This document shows, piece after piece, positions 7,208-13,014 of a stretch of 40,817 bases of DNA. The stretch comes from a virus. The stretch's first letter is position 1. Each line of letters opens with the position of its first letter. A model generated the notes under the pieces. That model did no database searches. It worked only from the letters and a program-made list of their open reading frames with translations, and was not told the origin of the DNA. The stretch lies in the IMG/VR virus record IMGVR_UViG_3300031957_000408, positions 1 to 40,817 of that record; one strand, written 5' to 3'. A program made the translations under genes and the position numbers.

Positions 7208-7391
7208 TTGGCGTGGATATACAACTACAATAAAAAAAAGAACACCATTTTATTGTAAATGTGAGTTATATAATGCTGAAGATAATCATTTTATAATTGT
7301 ATATTCAGCTAATGATAAAGGTTTATCAAAGCTAGAAATAAATAAAAATATTTATGAAAGTATAGAAAAAAATGCCTACAAAAATAATTAA
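7191..7391 (+). CDS. 66-residue hypothetical protein
   Basis: MMIVSNWRGYTTTIKKRTPF then YCKCELYNAED. A small soluble protein with a single C-x-C and mixed strand/helix character. Its start is inside the end of the membrane-protein gene and its 3' end overlaps the 44-residue gene by 20 bases, indicating translational coupling. No family recognised. Confidence 0.55.
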   Translation: MMIVSNWRGYTTTIKKRTPFYCKCELYNAEDNHFIIVYSANDKGLSKLEINKNIYESIEKNAYKNN

Positions 7392-7506
7392 AATAAAAGT
7401 AAGTAAAGCTAGTAATCTACAATTACAAACACTATTACTTGAACTAGGTTTAATATTTAAACAATGGTTTAAAAAAGTAAAAGTAAAAATAGAAGTAGTT
7501 AAATAA
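7372..7506 (+). CDS. 44-residue basic hypothetical protein
   Basis: MPTKIIKIKVSKASNLQLQT, then a helical Lys/Val-rich end (WFKKVKVKIEVVK). Amphipathic and basic. Third and last gene of the unit starting at 6984; a new promoter begins 8 bases after its stop. No ribosome site stands out, so translation probably couples to the gene upstream. Confidence 0.45.
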   Translation: MPTKIIKIKVSKASNLQLQTLLLELGLIFKQWFKKVKVKIEVVK

Positions 7507-7513
7507 TAATCAC

Positions 7514-7542
7514 TTGACATATAACTTTTAATAATATCTAAT
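7514..7542 (+). promoter_or_regulatory. Promoter of a one-peptide unit
   Basis: TTGACA at 7514-7519, 17 bases, TCTAAT at 7537-7542. Transcription would start near 7549 and serve only the 22-residue ORF before the terminator at 7657. Confidence 0.75.
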
Positions 7543-7561
7543 GTTATTAGAAAGGATAATT

Positions 7562-7630
7562 ATGCAAACAACACTAGCTACATTTTTTTGGGCAACCATT
7601 ATAATGTTAATGATTGCTACATTTTTATAA
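7562..7630 (+). CDS. 22-residue hydrophobic membrane peptide
   Basis: Encodes MQTTLATFFWATIIMLMIAT plus FL: almost wholly hydrophobic with no charged residue, long enough for one membrane crossing. It has a good ribosome site (AAAGGATAATT before the ATG), its own promoter 20 bases upstream and an intrinsic terminator 27 bases downstream, so it is a complete monocistronic unit. Independent expression of such a tiny hydrophobic peptide suggests a membrane-active role (exclusion, toxin-like or lysis timing), which is inference. Confidence 0.6.
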   Translation: MQTTLATFFWATIIMLMIATFL

Positions 7631-7656
7631 AAAAATATATGGAAACAGATAGGTAG

Positions 7657-7691
7657 AACCCCTTGTGTCAGCTTGACGCAGGGGGTTTTTT
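7657..7691 (+). terminator. Terminator that contains the next promoter's -35 box
   Basis: A 14-bp stem (7657-7670 with 7674-7687, two wobble pairs) with a 3-base loop and a run of T at 7686-7691. TTGACG inside its loop and right arm (7673-7678) is the -35 of the following promoter. Confidence 0.88.
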
Positions 7692-7701
7692 ATTATATAC
7701 T
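7673..7701 (+). promoter_or_regulatory. Promoter embedded in the terminator
   Basis: TTGACG (7673-7678), 17 bases, TATACT (7696-7701). The -35 box is inside the terminator hairpin and the spacer is its right arm and T-run. The element recurs at 8031-8077 in the same geometry and is followed by AACAAAGGAG in both places. Confidence 0.75.
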
Positions 7702-7726
7702 ATAAGCATTAACAAAGGAGATGTTT

Positions 7727-7996
7727 ATGGCAACGACACCATATAGAAAACTTCAAGAACGAGTAAAAGAACTTGAAGATATAAGCAAAGCACACCAAAA
7801 ACAAAATGGTGATTTGCATTTAAAAATAGCTGACTTAGAGACTGTTATTAATTTATTAAAAGATAGATTAGAAACAACAGAAGAACCACTAAGACAACTA
7901 TGCCACATAATAAAAGTCACTAGCTTTTTTGATAATGCTAGGGCAACACAAATGAAACAAGCTAGAGATATAGTTGATATAAATTATGTACCATAA
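7727..7996 (+). CDS. Coiled-coil hypothetical protein
   Basis: 89 residues from the second ATG (MATTPYRKLQERVKELEDIS). The AAGGAG at 7715-7720 touches the first ATG at 7721, so the ATG at 7727 is at the correct distance. Residues 8-55 have heptad spacing of Leu/Ile and look like a coiled coil, followed by a short helical C-terminus. Only gene between two terminator-promoter elements, so it is a one-gene cassette. Function unknown; oligomerisation likely. Confidence 0.7.
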   Translation: MATTPYRKLQERVKELEDISKAHQKQNGDLHLKIADLETVINLLKDRLETTEEPLRQLCHIIKVTSFFDNARATQMKQARDIVDINYVP

Positions 7997-8030
7997 AAAT
8001 TAACAGAATCTTTTTCTCCCTCGGAAAAGT

Positions 8031-8067
8031 AAAACCCTTGTGCCTTAATTGACACAGGGGTTTTTTT
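8031..8067 (+). terminator. Second terminator overlapping a promoter
   Basis: CCCTTGTG and CACAGGGG form the stem (8035-8042 with 8053-8060), extended by A-T pairs and followed by seven T at 8061-8067. TTGACA at 8049-8054 lies in the loop and right arm. The sequence is a diverged copy of the element at 7657-7701. Confidence 0.88.
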
Positions 8068-8077
8068 ATTGTATATT
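8049..8077 (+). promoter_or_regulatory. Promoter embedded in the second terminator
   Basis: TTGACA (8049-8054), 17 bases, TATATT (8072-8077). It starts a three-gene unit (8108, 8352, 8537). Confidence 0.78.
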
Positions 8078-8107
8078 ATAGTTCTCAACAAAGGAGTATA
8101 TATATAT

Positions 8108-8350
8108 ATGACAAACAACACACCAACAATAGATACAAGCTGGGAATTAAAGTGGCGTAGGTCTTTAAGAAAAAGACTTATCAACTGCCTTGCTCGTATT
8201 GAAAATGATGGCAAACCTACACAAGAACTTGGTTATGAATTAGCAAAAGCTAAGGAGTGCTTTGTATATTGGAATAGTGATGTTGCCTTGTGGGAAAAAC
8301 ATAAAATGGTTATTCCTACTAAACCTATGGGCGAAAGTGACGAGGTTTAA
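8108..8350 (+). CDS. 80-residue hypothetical protein
   Basis: Start at the ATG following AAAGGAG and an AT repeat (MTNNTPTIDTSWELKWRRSL). The frame extends upstream but that stretch contains the promoter. Basic helical N-terminal half (RRSLRKRLINCLARIE), mixed second half ending in GESDEV. No membrane segment or known motif. First of three genes in this cassette, one base before the lipoprotein gene. Confidence 0.68.
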   Translation: MTNNTPTIDTSWELKWRRSLRKRLINCLARIENDGKPTQELGYELAKAKECFVYWNSDVALWEKHKMVIPTKPMGESDEV

Positions 8351-8351
8351 T

Positions 8352-8540
8352 ATGAAAAAAACCTTGATTTTATTGACTTTTTTAACACTTGTAGCTTGCA
8401 GTAATAAACAAGTTATGCTTGGCAAGAAGTGTTTAAAAGAAGTTAATGGTAAAGAAACAATCACAACCAAATCATATATATGGTTTGTAAATAAAGACCA
8501 CGATTGGTCTAGTGATTTAACGAAAGCTAATTGCAAATGA
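8352..8540 (+). CDS. Small lipoprotein
   Basis: 62 residues with a clear lipoprotein signal: MKKTLILLTFLTLVAC, lipobox LVAC with the lipidated Cys at 16. The mature part of about 46 residues has two further Cys (near residues 27 and 61) that could form a disulfide, plus Trp residues. It would be anchored in the outer or inner membrane facing the periplasm. Phage early lipoproteins often block superinfection (T5 Llp-like) and late ones can be spanins; its place in an early cassette far from the lysis genes favours the former, as inference. Confidence 0.8.
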   Translation: MKKTLILLTFLTLVACSNKQVMLGKKCLKEVNGKETITTKSYIWFVNKDHDWSSDLTKANCK

Positions 8541-8773
8541 GTACATCAGATAGTTTTTTTGAAATGGCAAAGTCAATTCAAGATACCTATTCAAGTGGAA
8601 GTATGCAAGGCGAACTATACACATTACAAAAGATAAAAGATTATCTTAATTCTGTTAGAGAAACAGATGAGATAAGAGTTATTAAATCTTATGTTAATGA
8701 GGGTATTGAAGATGTTCAAGCTAGAATTGGTAAGACACCAGTTGGAAAAGTATTGAACAACTTGACTCAATAA
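8537..8773 (+). CDS. Hypothetical helical protein
   Basis: 78 residues from the ATG at 8537 (MSTSDSFFEMAKSIQDTY), overlapping the lipoprotein stop (ATGA); a TTG six bases upstream is less likely. Helical, acidic to neutral (ELYTLQKIKDYLNSVRETDE, one helix), with a C-terminal GKTPVGKVLNNLTQ. Its last codons are also the -35 box (TTGACT) of the next promoter. Third gene of the cassette. Function unknown. Confidence 0.7.
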   Translation: MSTSDSFFEMAKSIQDTYSSGSMQGELYTLQKIKDYLNSVRETDEIRVIKSYVNEGIEDVQARIGKTPVGKVLNNLTQ

Positions 8774-8790
8774 AAATAATATAGTAATAT
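8762..8790 (+). promoter_or_regulatory. Promoter overlapping the end of a gene, followed by a 5' hairpin
   Basis: TTGACT (8762-8767), 17 bases, TAATAT (8785-8790). The word AATAATATAGTAATATA around the -10 recurs at 9946-9962 in an equivalent promoter. The predicted transcript start coincides with the base of the hairpin at 8795. Confidence 0.6.
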
Positions 8791-8794
8791 AATT

Positions 8795-8828
8795 AGGCGT
8801 TGTCAGGGAGACTTGGCAACGCCTTTTT
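8795..8828 (+). terminator. Hairpin with T-run between two cassettes
   Basis: AGGCGTTG (8795-8802) pairs with CAACGCCT (8817-8824), with an inner GTC/GAC, followed by T at 8824-8828. It can end the upstream cassette. Because a promoter lies just ahead of it, it would also form the extreme 5' end of the next mRNA, where it could protect the message or attenuate it. Confidence 0.75.
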
Positions 8829-8848
8829 AATTTAATAAGGAGAACAAT

Positions 8849-9283
8849 ATGTCAATAATACAATATGAACCTGTACACATTGGTGACTTCTCTAGCTTTA
8901 TAGAAAATCTTGTAAGTAAAACTAAATCAAAAAGATTTAGAGCAGGGTTTATTAAAGTTGATGGAAGTTATAGAACTGGTAAGTTTGATTTCAAATATCG
9001 TAAGACTTGGAAACAAACTGACGGCACAATGTATCAGCGTAAAGGTAAAGCTAGAACTACTAAAAGAGAAGATTATCTTTTAGCACACGACCTAGAAAAG
9101 AAAGCACCTAGAAATATCTCATACCGAAGATTGTTATGGATAAGTGTAGGTAAAAAAATATGGGGTGTCAGTCAATTTAGATTGGCTGATGAGCATATTA
9201 GGTTATATGTTTTAAACCCTACGAAGTATAGTCAGTTAAAGAATTTACTTCGTGGCAACCTAGATGGGAGTACAATGCAATGA
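8849..9283 (+). CDS. Hypothetical protein, possibly SH3-like
   Basis: 144 residues with a strong ribosome site (AAGGAGAACAAT). A beta-rich basic core (FRAGFIKVDGSYRTGKFDF, then DLEKKAPRNISYRRLLWISV) has the rhythm of WYL_2/DUF2693-type small SH3-fold phage proteins, in which a 'dle..a.R...' segment precedes a final strand. This resemblance is by eye and weak. It overlaps the next gene by four bases (ATGA). No catalytic motif; nucleic-acid or protein binding would fit the charge. Confidence 0.75.
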   Translation: MSIIQYEPVHIGDFSSFIENLVSKTKSKRFRAGFIKVDGSYRTGKFDFKYRKTWKQTDGTMYQRKGKARTTKREDYLLAHDLEKKAPRNISYRRLLWISVGKKIWGVSQFRLADEHIRLYVLNPTKYSQLKNLLRGNLDGSTMQ

Positions 9284-9504
9284 CAATGATTACATTTGAA
9301 AATGACCAACAAAGAAGTGAGTTTCGTATGCGTATGGCACTTGTTGCCTTACAAAGCGAGGCAATCAGCAAGTTTGGTTTGCGTGTAAGTCGCGTTAATA
9401 TCATACAAGTATTGCGTGAATACTTTCCTGACTTACCACGAACAAGAAAGTCAGCTTATAAATACTTAAAAGAGAAAGGATATTACAATGGCGAGAGAAA
9501 CTAA
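9280..9504 (+). CDS. Small basic, possibly DNA-binding protein
   Basis: 74 residues (MTMITFENDQQRSEFRMRMA). Two predicted helices with Arg-rich faces and VSRVNIIQVLREYFPDLP, then TRKSAYKYLKEKGYY, which could be a helix-turn-helix of the type used by small transcriptional regulators. Coupled to both neighbours: ATGA overlap at the start, 17-base overlap at the end. Function unknown. Confidence 0.7.
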   Translation: MTMITFENDQQRSEFRMRMALVALQSEAISKFGLRVSRVNIIQVLREYFPDLPRTRKSAYKYLKEKGYYNGERN

Positions 9505-9949
9505 ATGGTGTCAAAATCCCAAATGCCCCGAAAAGAAAAACTCAAATCAAATTAGGGGTAGCAAGGGTAGTAAGTATTATCAATCTAATCCTGCTAATGG
9601 ATATGGTAATGGTAATTTTTGCACACTTGGTTGTTATGATGCTTGGTCTAATATATATTTAGATAGAGCCATTGACGCAATAGGTGTTAGAATAACTGAA
9701 CCAGTAAAAGTTAATATGGAAAATGCTTGGCTTATTGATTCTGAATATCAGTATTCTAATGGTTATGGGGATAGTAATTGGCTTTATTTTTTAGTTAATA
9801 AATTATATAATATTAGACACCCTATTACTAAAGCACAAGCAATAAATGGAGAGCCTAACCCACAAGGATATAATGGTTGGAACGCTACAAAAACATCAGC
9901 ACAAGCCAAAGTTCTAGCAGAACAACTTGGCTTGACATCTCAACAATAA
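9488..9949 (+). CDS. Zinc-ribbon-like hypothetical protein
   Basis: 153 residues. N-terminal Cys pairs C8-x4-C13 (WCQNPKCPEKK) and C45-x3-C49 (FCTLGC) look like one zinc site with a Gly/Asn/Tyr-rich loop between. The rest (WLIDSEYQYSNGYGDSNWLY) is aromatic and polar. Ends in LGLTSQQ, where the codons for Leu-Thr also form the -35 box of the next promoter. Third gene of the cassette from the 8762 promoter. Confidence 0.75.
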   Translation: MARETKWCQNPKCPEKKNSNQIRGSKGSKYYQSNPANGYGNGNFCTLGCYDAWSNIYLDRAIDAIGVRITEPVKVNMENAWLIDSEYQYSNGYGDSNWLYFLVNKLYNIRHPITKAQAINGEPNPQGYNGWNATKTSAQAKVLAEQLGLTSQQ

Positions 9950-9960
9950 TATAGTAATAT
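9932..9960 (+). promoter_or_regulatory. Promoter overlapping the end of the zinc-ribbon gene
   Basis: TTGACA (9932-9937), 17 bases, TAATAT (9955-9960), with the same -10 surroundings as the promoter at 8762. The predicted transcript begins at a perfect 8-bp hairpin (GATACTAC at 9964-9971 with GTAGTATC at 9985-9992) that has no T-run, so it is a 5' stem-loop rather than a terminator. Confidence 0.62.
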
Positions 9961-10015
9961 ATAGATACTACTGACAACAAGTTGGTAGTATCTTCAACAA
10001 TGAAAGGAGTACTCA

Positions 10016-11011
10016 ATGGAGAAGAAAAAAGATATTAGATTGAATAAAGATTATCGGACAGCTTATATAAAAGACTTCCGAAGATTTTTAGAATCTAAAA
10101 AAGATAACCCAAAGTATGAAGCATTTTTATCAGCTAAAACTTTGTGTAAGACTAGGATTGATGACGCATTTAAGTTAGCAACCAAAGTTGTACATAGAGT
10201 CTATAAGCCCGAAGATGTTTCTATACTACAAAAAATGCAGAAGAAATATAATACTGTTGATGCCACAGCAAAAGACAGTTGTTTTTATTTTGCAGTTGTA
10301 GATAAAAAGGGAAAACCAGTAAATGTACTTAATGAATACAGAGATGAAGAACAAAAACAAAAACACTTCAGCTTTGAATTAGATGGTAGTCATACTGGTA
10401 ATTCATCATACGACCACGAAAATGACTTTGGTTATGCTTGGTATCGTGAGGAGTTAAAAGCTAATGGCTATAACCCCGATATAGAGATTGAGCAAAAGGG
10501 TAACCGAAGTAATCCTCATCACTCAACCAATGCAAATGAAAATCAACGTTGGTTAAAGGGTAATGACGGACAATCTACTAACTTCTATCAAGTATGGAAA
10601 GATAACTATGCATTAGATGTTATTGGTAGTGGTGGTTGTAAATCTCGTGCAATACCTTGCACAGAATCAGAGTTTGCTACATTTGAGCTGATGTTAATAG
10701 CAAAAGCTAATGTAGTAAAGACTCATCAAGACTGGATTAGTTCTATATTACGGGCAACTGATTTAGTAGGTGAGCAAATTAAAGCTATGAAAAATAAATC
10801 TGAAGTAGATATGTTAGCTAAAGAATATGAGTGGGAACCAAATGTTTCCATTAATAAAATCTTTGGTACTGCATTAACAGTTAATCCTGCTAGTGTTAAG
10901 TCTATGACAGATTCTATATTAGGTTACGAAAGGAAACCTAGCAAGGAAGAAAAGATTGCTAATGCAAAAATTGCTTTGCAGAAACATCTTCAATCCCAAC
11001 AAGTAGCTTAA
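10016..11011 (+). CDS. 331-residue early protein, function unknown
   Basis: Largest gene of the accessory region, preceded by AAAGGAGTACTCA. The N-terminal part is basic and helical (DIRLNKDYRTAYIKDFRRF), the middle has a His/Asn-rich segment (GNRSNPHHSTNANENQRW) and CKSRAIPCTESEF, and the C-terminus is helical and Lys-rich. The opening 'RLNKDYR' followed by a long helix recalls Nmad5-type nucleotide-modification-associated proteins, but the match is too slight to claim. It has its own promoter and a strong terminator, so it is expressed alone. Confidence 0.78.
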   Translation: MEKKKDIRLNKDYRTAYIKDFRRFLESKKDNPKYEAFLSAKTLCKTRIDDAFKLATKVVHRVYKPEDVSILQKMQKKYNTVDATAKDSCFYFAVVDKKGKPVNVLNEYRDEEQKQKHFSFELDGSHTGNSSYDHENDFGYAWYREELKANGYNPDIEIEQKGNRSNPHHSTNANENQRWLKGNDGQSTNFYQVWKDNYALDVIGSGGCKSRAIPCTESEFATFELMLIAKANVVKTHQDWISSILRATDLVGEQIKAMKNKSEVDMLAKEYEWEPNVSINKIFGTALTVNPASVKSMTDSILGYERKPSKEEKIANAKIALQKHLQSQQVA

Positions 11012-11018
11012 ATTACAT

Positions 11019-11052
11019 AAGGGTTAGGCGAGAAATCGCCTAGCCTTTTTTT
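11019..11052 (+). terminator. Strong intrinsic terminator with GAAA loop
   Basis: GGTTAGGCGA (11022-11031) pairs with TCGCCTAGCC (11036-11045) around a GAAA tetraloop, followed by seven T (11046-11052). The next ORF starts at the very next base. Confidence 0.92.
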
Positions 11053-11211
11053 ATGACAACAATACAATTAGGAATACTACAATTATTTATAGGTCTATGT
11101 GCCATATTGGTGGGTGGACTTATAGTTTATTTTGTGGTACAATACAATATTAAAAAAGAAAAACAAAAAAAAGAAAGGCAACTAAACAAGGTACACAACT
11201 ATGAGATATAA
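11053..11211 (+). CDS. 52-residue single-pass membrane protein after a terminator
   Basis: MTTIQLGILQLFIGLCAILV begins a hydrophobic segment to about residue 28, then a charged tail (NIKKEKQKKERQLNK). The layout resembles the membrane protein at 7046-7207. The ATG directly follows the T-run of a strong terminator, no ribosome site is present and no promoter was found, so expression would need read-through or antitermination. Its end overlaps the next gene by 11 bases. Confidence 0.55.
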   Translation: MTTIQLGILQLFIGLCAILVGGLIVYFVVQYNIKKEKQKKERQLNKVHNYEI

Positions 11212-11377
11212 ATACAAAGTAAGAGAATTAGGAAAAGAAATGTCAGAAGATATGGAAGCTATGTCTTTAAAAAAATTAAGAAGAAAGTTAGACCATAAAA
11301 AAGAGTATGCCATTGAGTATACAAACAAACATAATAATTTTATTTCAACTACAACTAAAGGGATAGAACCCAAGTAG
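11201..11377 (+). CDS. 58-residue basic helical protein
   Basis: MRYKYKVRELGKEMSEDMEA followed by MSLKKLRRKLDHKKEYAIEY: charged, probably coiled-coil, with no membrane part. It starts inside the end of the 52-residue membrane gene. About 70 bases of untranslated DNA with two short inverted repeats (11389-11405 and 11414-11441) follow before the next promoter. Function unknown. Confidence 0.5.
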   Translation: MRYKYKVRELGKEMSEDMEAMSLKKLRRKLDHKKEYAIEYTNKHNNFISTTTKGIEPK

Positions 11378-11444
11378 TATATTAACCCTGCCCCGAAACG
11401 CAGGATATCATAGCATACTTTTTGAAAAAAGTCTAGTATGCAAA

Positions 11445-11473
11445 TTGACACATCTATTAATTTATGGTATAAG
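11445..11473 (+). promoter_or_regulatory. Promoter of a probably leaderless mRNA
   Basis: TTGACA (11445-11450), 17 bases, TATAAG (11468-11473). The next ORF's ATG is at 11479, 5 bases past the -10 box, which is where transcription itself should start. Confidence 0.75.
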
Positions 11474-11478
11474 TAAGT

Positions 11479-11649
11479 ATGAAAAGAAAAATGACAGAAG
11501 AAGAACTATCAAATCTAATAGTTGATAAACTAACTTTTATTACAACAGATAAAGACGGAAAAGAAACTAAGTGGAGAACAACACCTGATGTTGACCATTC
11601 TTTTTTGTGTGATGGTTGGGATATAAAAGATTTTGAGGAGGATATATGA
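11479..11649 (+). CDS. 56-residue acidic protein, leaderless start
   Basis: MKRKMTEEELSNLIVDKLTF continues with TDKDGKETKWRTTPDVDH and ends in an acidic tail. No ribosome site can precede the ATG if transcription begins at the predicted place, so translation would be leaderless; an alternative ATG at residue 5 is also close. It overlaps the GP88-like gene by four bases (ATGA). Confidence 0.6.
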   Translation: MKRKMTEEELSNLIVDKLTFITTDKDGKETKWRTTPDVDHSFLCDGWDIKDFEEDI

Positions 11650-12281
11650 AACGAAAAGAGTTGGAGAAAAAGATAGGTACACTATCTAACCCTAGTAAAA
11701 TGCCTGCGTATGCGTGGGGTATATCAGCAAAGAAATGCAAGACAGGTAGTAAGTTAGCAAAGATAAAAGGAACTATCTGTAATAAATGTTATGCACTTAA
11801 TGGACATTATTTATTTCCTGTTGTTGCTAATGCCCACGAGTTAAGAAGAAAAGCAATAGAGAAACCTGAGTGGGTAGATTATATGGCAGAACTCATTACC
11901 CAAAAGTATAAAAACCTAGATAAATCAAGGCATTATCACAGGTGGTTTGACTCAGGAGATTTGCAATCTTTCTCACATCTTATGAAAATATTTGAGGTAT
12001 GTGAGCTGACACCTCACATAAAATACTGGTTAGCCACAAGAGAATATCAATTTATAAAAGATATTAAAGAAAAAGATGTGCCAAAAAATTTATGTTTGCG
12101 TGTATCTGCAATTAAAGTAGATAGTCCACCACCAAAGTTTTGGAAGTGGACATCAGGTGTACACAAAGATAAACCTGCAGTTGGACAGGAATGTCCTGCA
12201 TATAAACAAGATGGTGAGTGTAAATCTTGCCGTACTTGTTGGAGTCGTTCAGTTAAACAAGTAAGTTATAAGGAACATTAA
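11646..12281 (+). CDS. GP88-like Cys-rich phage protein
   Basis: 211 residues with GAGGAGGATAT before the ATG. Contains PSKMPAYAWGISAKKCKTG, then TICNKCYALNGHY, and a C-terminal cluster C183, C192, C195, C198 (ECKSCRTCW). The N-terminal C31, C45 and C48 and conserved aromatic residues match my recollection of the phage 'gene product 88' family, whose biochemical role is unknown. The Cys content would suit a zinc or iron-sulfur centre. It leads a chain of tiny overlapping genes. Family call is by eye. Confidence 0.75.
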   Translation: MKRKELEKKIGTLSNPSKMPAYAWGISAKKCKTGSKLAKIKGTICNKCYALNGHYLFPVVANAHELRRKAIEKPEWVDYMAELITQKYKNLDKSRHYHRWFDSGDLQSFSHLMKIFEVCELTPHIKYWLATREYQFIKDIKEKDVPKNLCLRVSAIKVDSPPPKFWKWTSGVHKDKPAVGQECPAYKQDGECKSCRTCWSRSVKQVSYKEH

Positions 12282-12442
12282 TGAGTGTAGATAAAAAGGG
12301 TGACCTAAAAATAATAGGTTGGTCAATAGATGTTGAGTGGTCTAATGGTAAGGTAGAAAAACTTATTGATATTCCTGATGATATTACTTCAGGAATAGAT
12401 GAATACTTAACAGAAATAGAAGAACAAAAAAATGATAATTAA
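12281..12442 (+). CDS. 53-residue acidic hypothetical protein
   Basis: MSVDKKGDLKIIGWSIDVEW, then LIDIPDDITSGIDEYLTEIE. Its ATG shares a base with the stop of the GP88-like gene (TAATG). Beta-hairpin-like first half and acidic helical end. Overlaps the following 43-residue ORF by 11 bases. Function unknown. Confidence 0.6.
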   Translation: MSVDKKGDLKIIGWSIDVEWSNGKVEKLIDIPDDITSGIDEYLTEIEEQKNDN

Positions 12443-12563
12443 AAAAATAATAGTAAGGCTTCGTATGTGGTATGCTGATATAAGGGGTCATCACGGAAAG
12501 AAATGGAACTATGAGCCAGGAGATTGGTATATGGGTAGGCATAGAAAGAAAGGAAAAAAATGA
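12432..12563 (+). CDS. 43-residue basic protein
   Basis: MIIKKIIVRLRMWYADIRGH followed by KKWNYEPGDWYMGRHRKK. Very basic, Trp/Tyr-rich. Nested in a relay of overlapping small ORFs (11-base overlap before, ATGA overlap after), which supports translation by coupling. Function unknown. Confidence 0.5.
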   Translation: MIIKKIIVRLRMWYADIRGHHGKKWNYEPGDWYMGRHRKKGKK

Positions 12564-12682
12564 AACAAAGAAATGCAAAAACTAAATTAATATTTAGACT
12601 TAAGTGTTTGATATTAAGATGTAGAGAAAAAGGTAAATGGGATTTAGCTATAAAACTACGCAACAAACTTTTAAATATATGA
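12560..12682 (+). CDS. 40-residue basic protein
   Basis: MKQRNAKTKLIFRLKCLILR then CREKGKWDLAIKLRNKLL. Helical, strongly basic, with two Cys. Starts and ends in ATGA overlaps with its neighbours. Function unknown. Confidence 0.45.
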   Translation: MKQRNAKTKLIFRLKCLILRCREKGKWDLAIKLRNKLLNI

Positions 12683-12789
12683 AATATATAATTATATTAT
12701 TACTACTTACATCTTGTAAGACTACAGATATAGATCCCAAAGTTACAATAATAAAAAATATTTTACAAAATCAGTTGACAAATAAATAA
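12679..12789 (+). CDS. 36-residue lipoprotein
   Basis: MKYIIILLLLTSC gives a short signal with lipobox LTSC and the lipidated Cys at 13, leaving a mature peptide of only 24 residues. It is coupled by ATGA to the previous ORF and is the last of the chain from 11479. Very short phage lipoproteins include Rz1-type outer spanins, but no partner inner spanin is adjacent here; the alternative is exclusion of other phages. Confidence 0.6.
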   Translation: MKYIIILLLLTSCKTTDIDPKVTIIKNILQNQLTNK

Positions 12790-12810
12790 AAATGTGATAA
12801 GGAGAAAACA

Positions 12811-13014
12811 ATGGAAACAAAGAACTACCTCATAAAAGTATACGGATTAGGATATACAGGGCAATACACATTACCACTCACAGGAGTCGTAGACGCAGAT
12901 AGAATAGATGATGAGGCAACACATCTAATACTTACCAAAAAACTTATTCTCACTCGAGATACCTTTTATGATAAAACTAAAACTAGGGTTACATACGAGG
13001 AAGTTAGTAATTGA
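12811..13014 (+). CDS. 67-residue hypothetical protein before primase
   Basis: METKNYLIKVYGLGYTGQYT, beta-rich, with AAGGAGAAAACA before the ATG. It overlaps the TTG start of the primase by four bases, so it belongs to the replication operon. A TTGACA at 12775 lacks a good -10 at normal spacing, so the promoter of this operon is uncertain. Function unknown. Confidence 0.7.
   Translation: METKNYLIKVYGLGYTGQYTLPLTGVVDADRIDDEATHLILTKKLILTRDTFYDKTKTRVTYEEVSN

Noticed and set aside
8262-8351. Longer N-terminus for the lipoprotein
   Set aside because: The upstream extension overlaps another coding gene and would bury the signal peptide; the ATG at 8352 gives a standard lipoprotein signal.
11411-11441. 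Inverted repeat GCATACT ... AGTATGC
   Set aside because: Seven-base arms before the 11445 promoter could be an operator, but a single copy in AT-rich DNA is not enough to claim it.
12775-12803. Promoter before the primase operon
   Set aside because: TTGACA is present at 12775-12780, but at 16-18 bases downstream only ATAAGG-, TAAGGA- and AAGGAG-like words occur, which is the ribosome site; not a credible -10.
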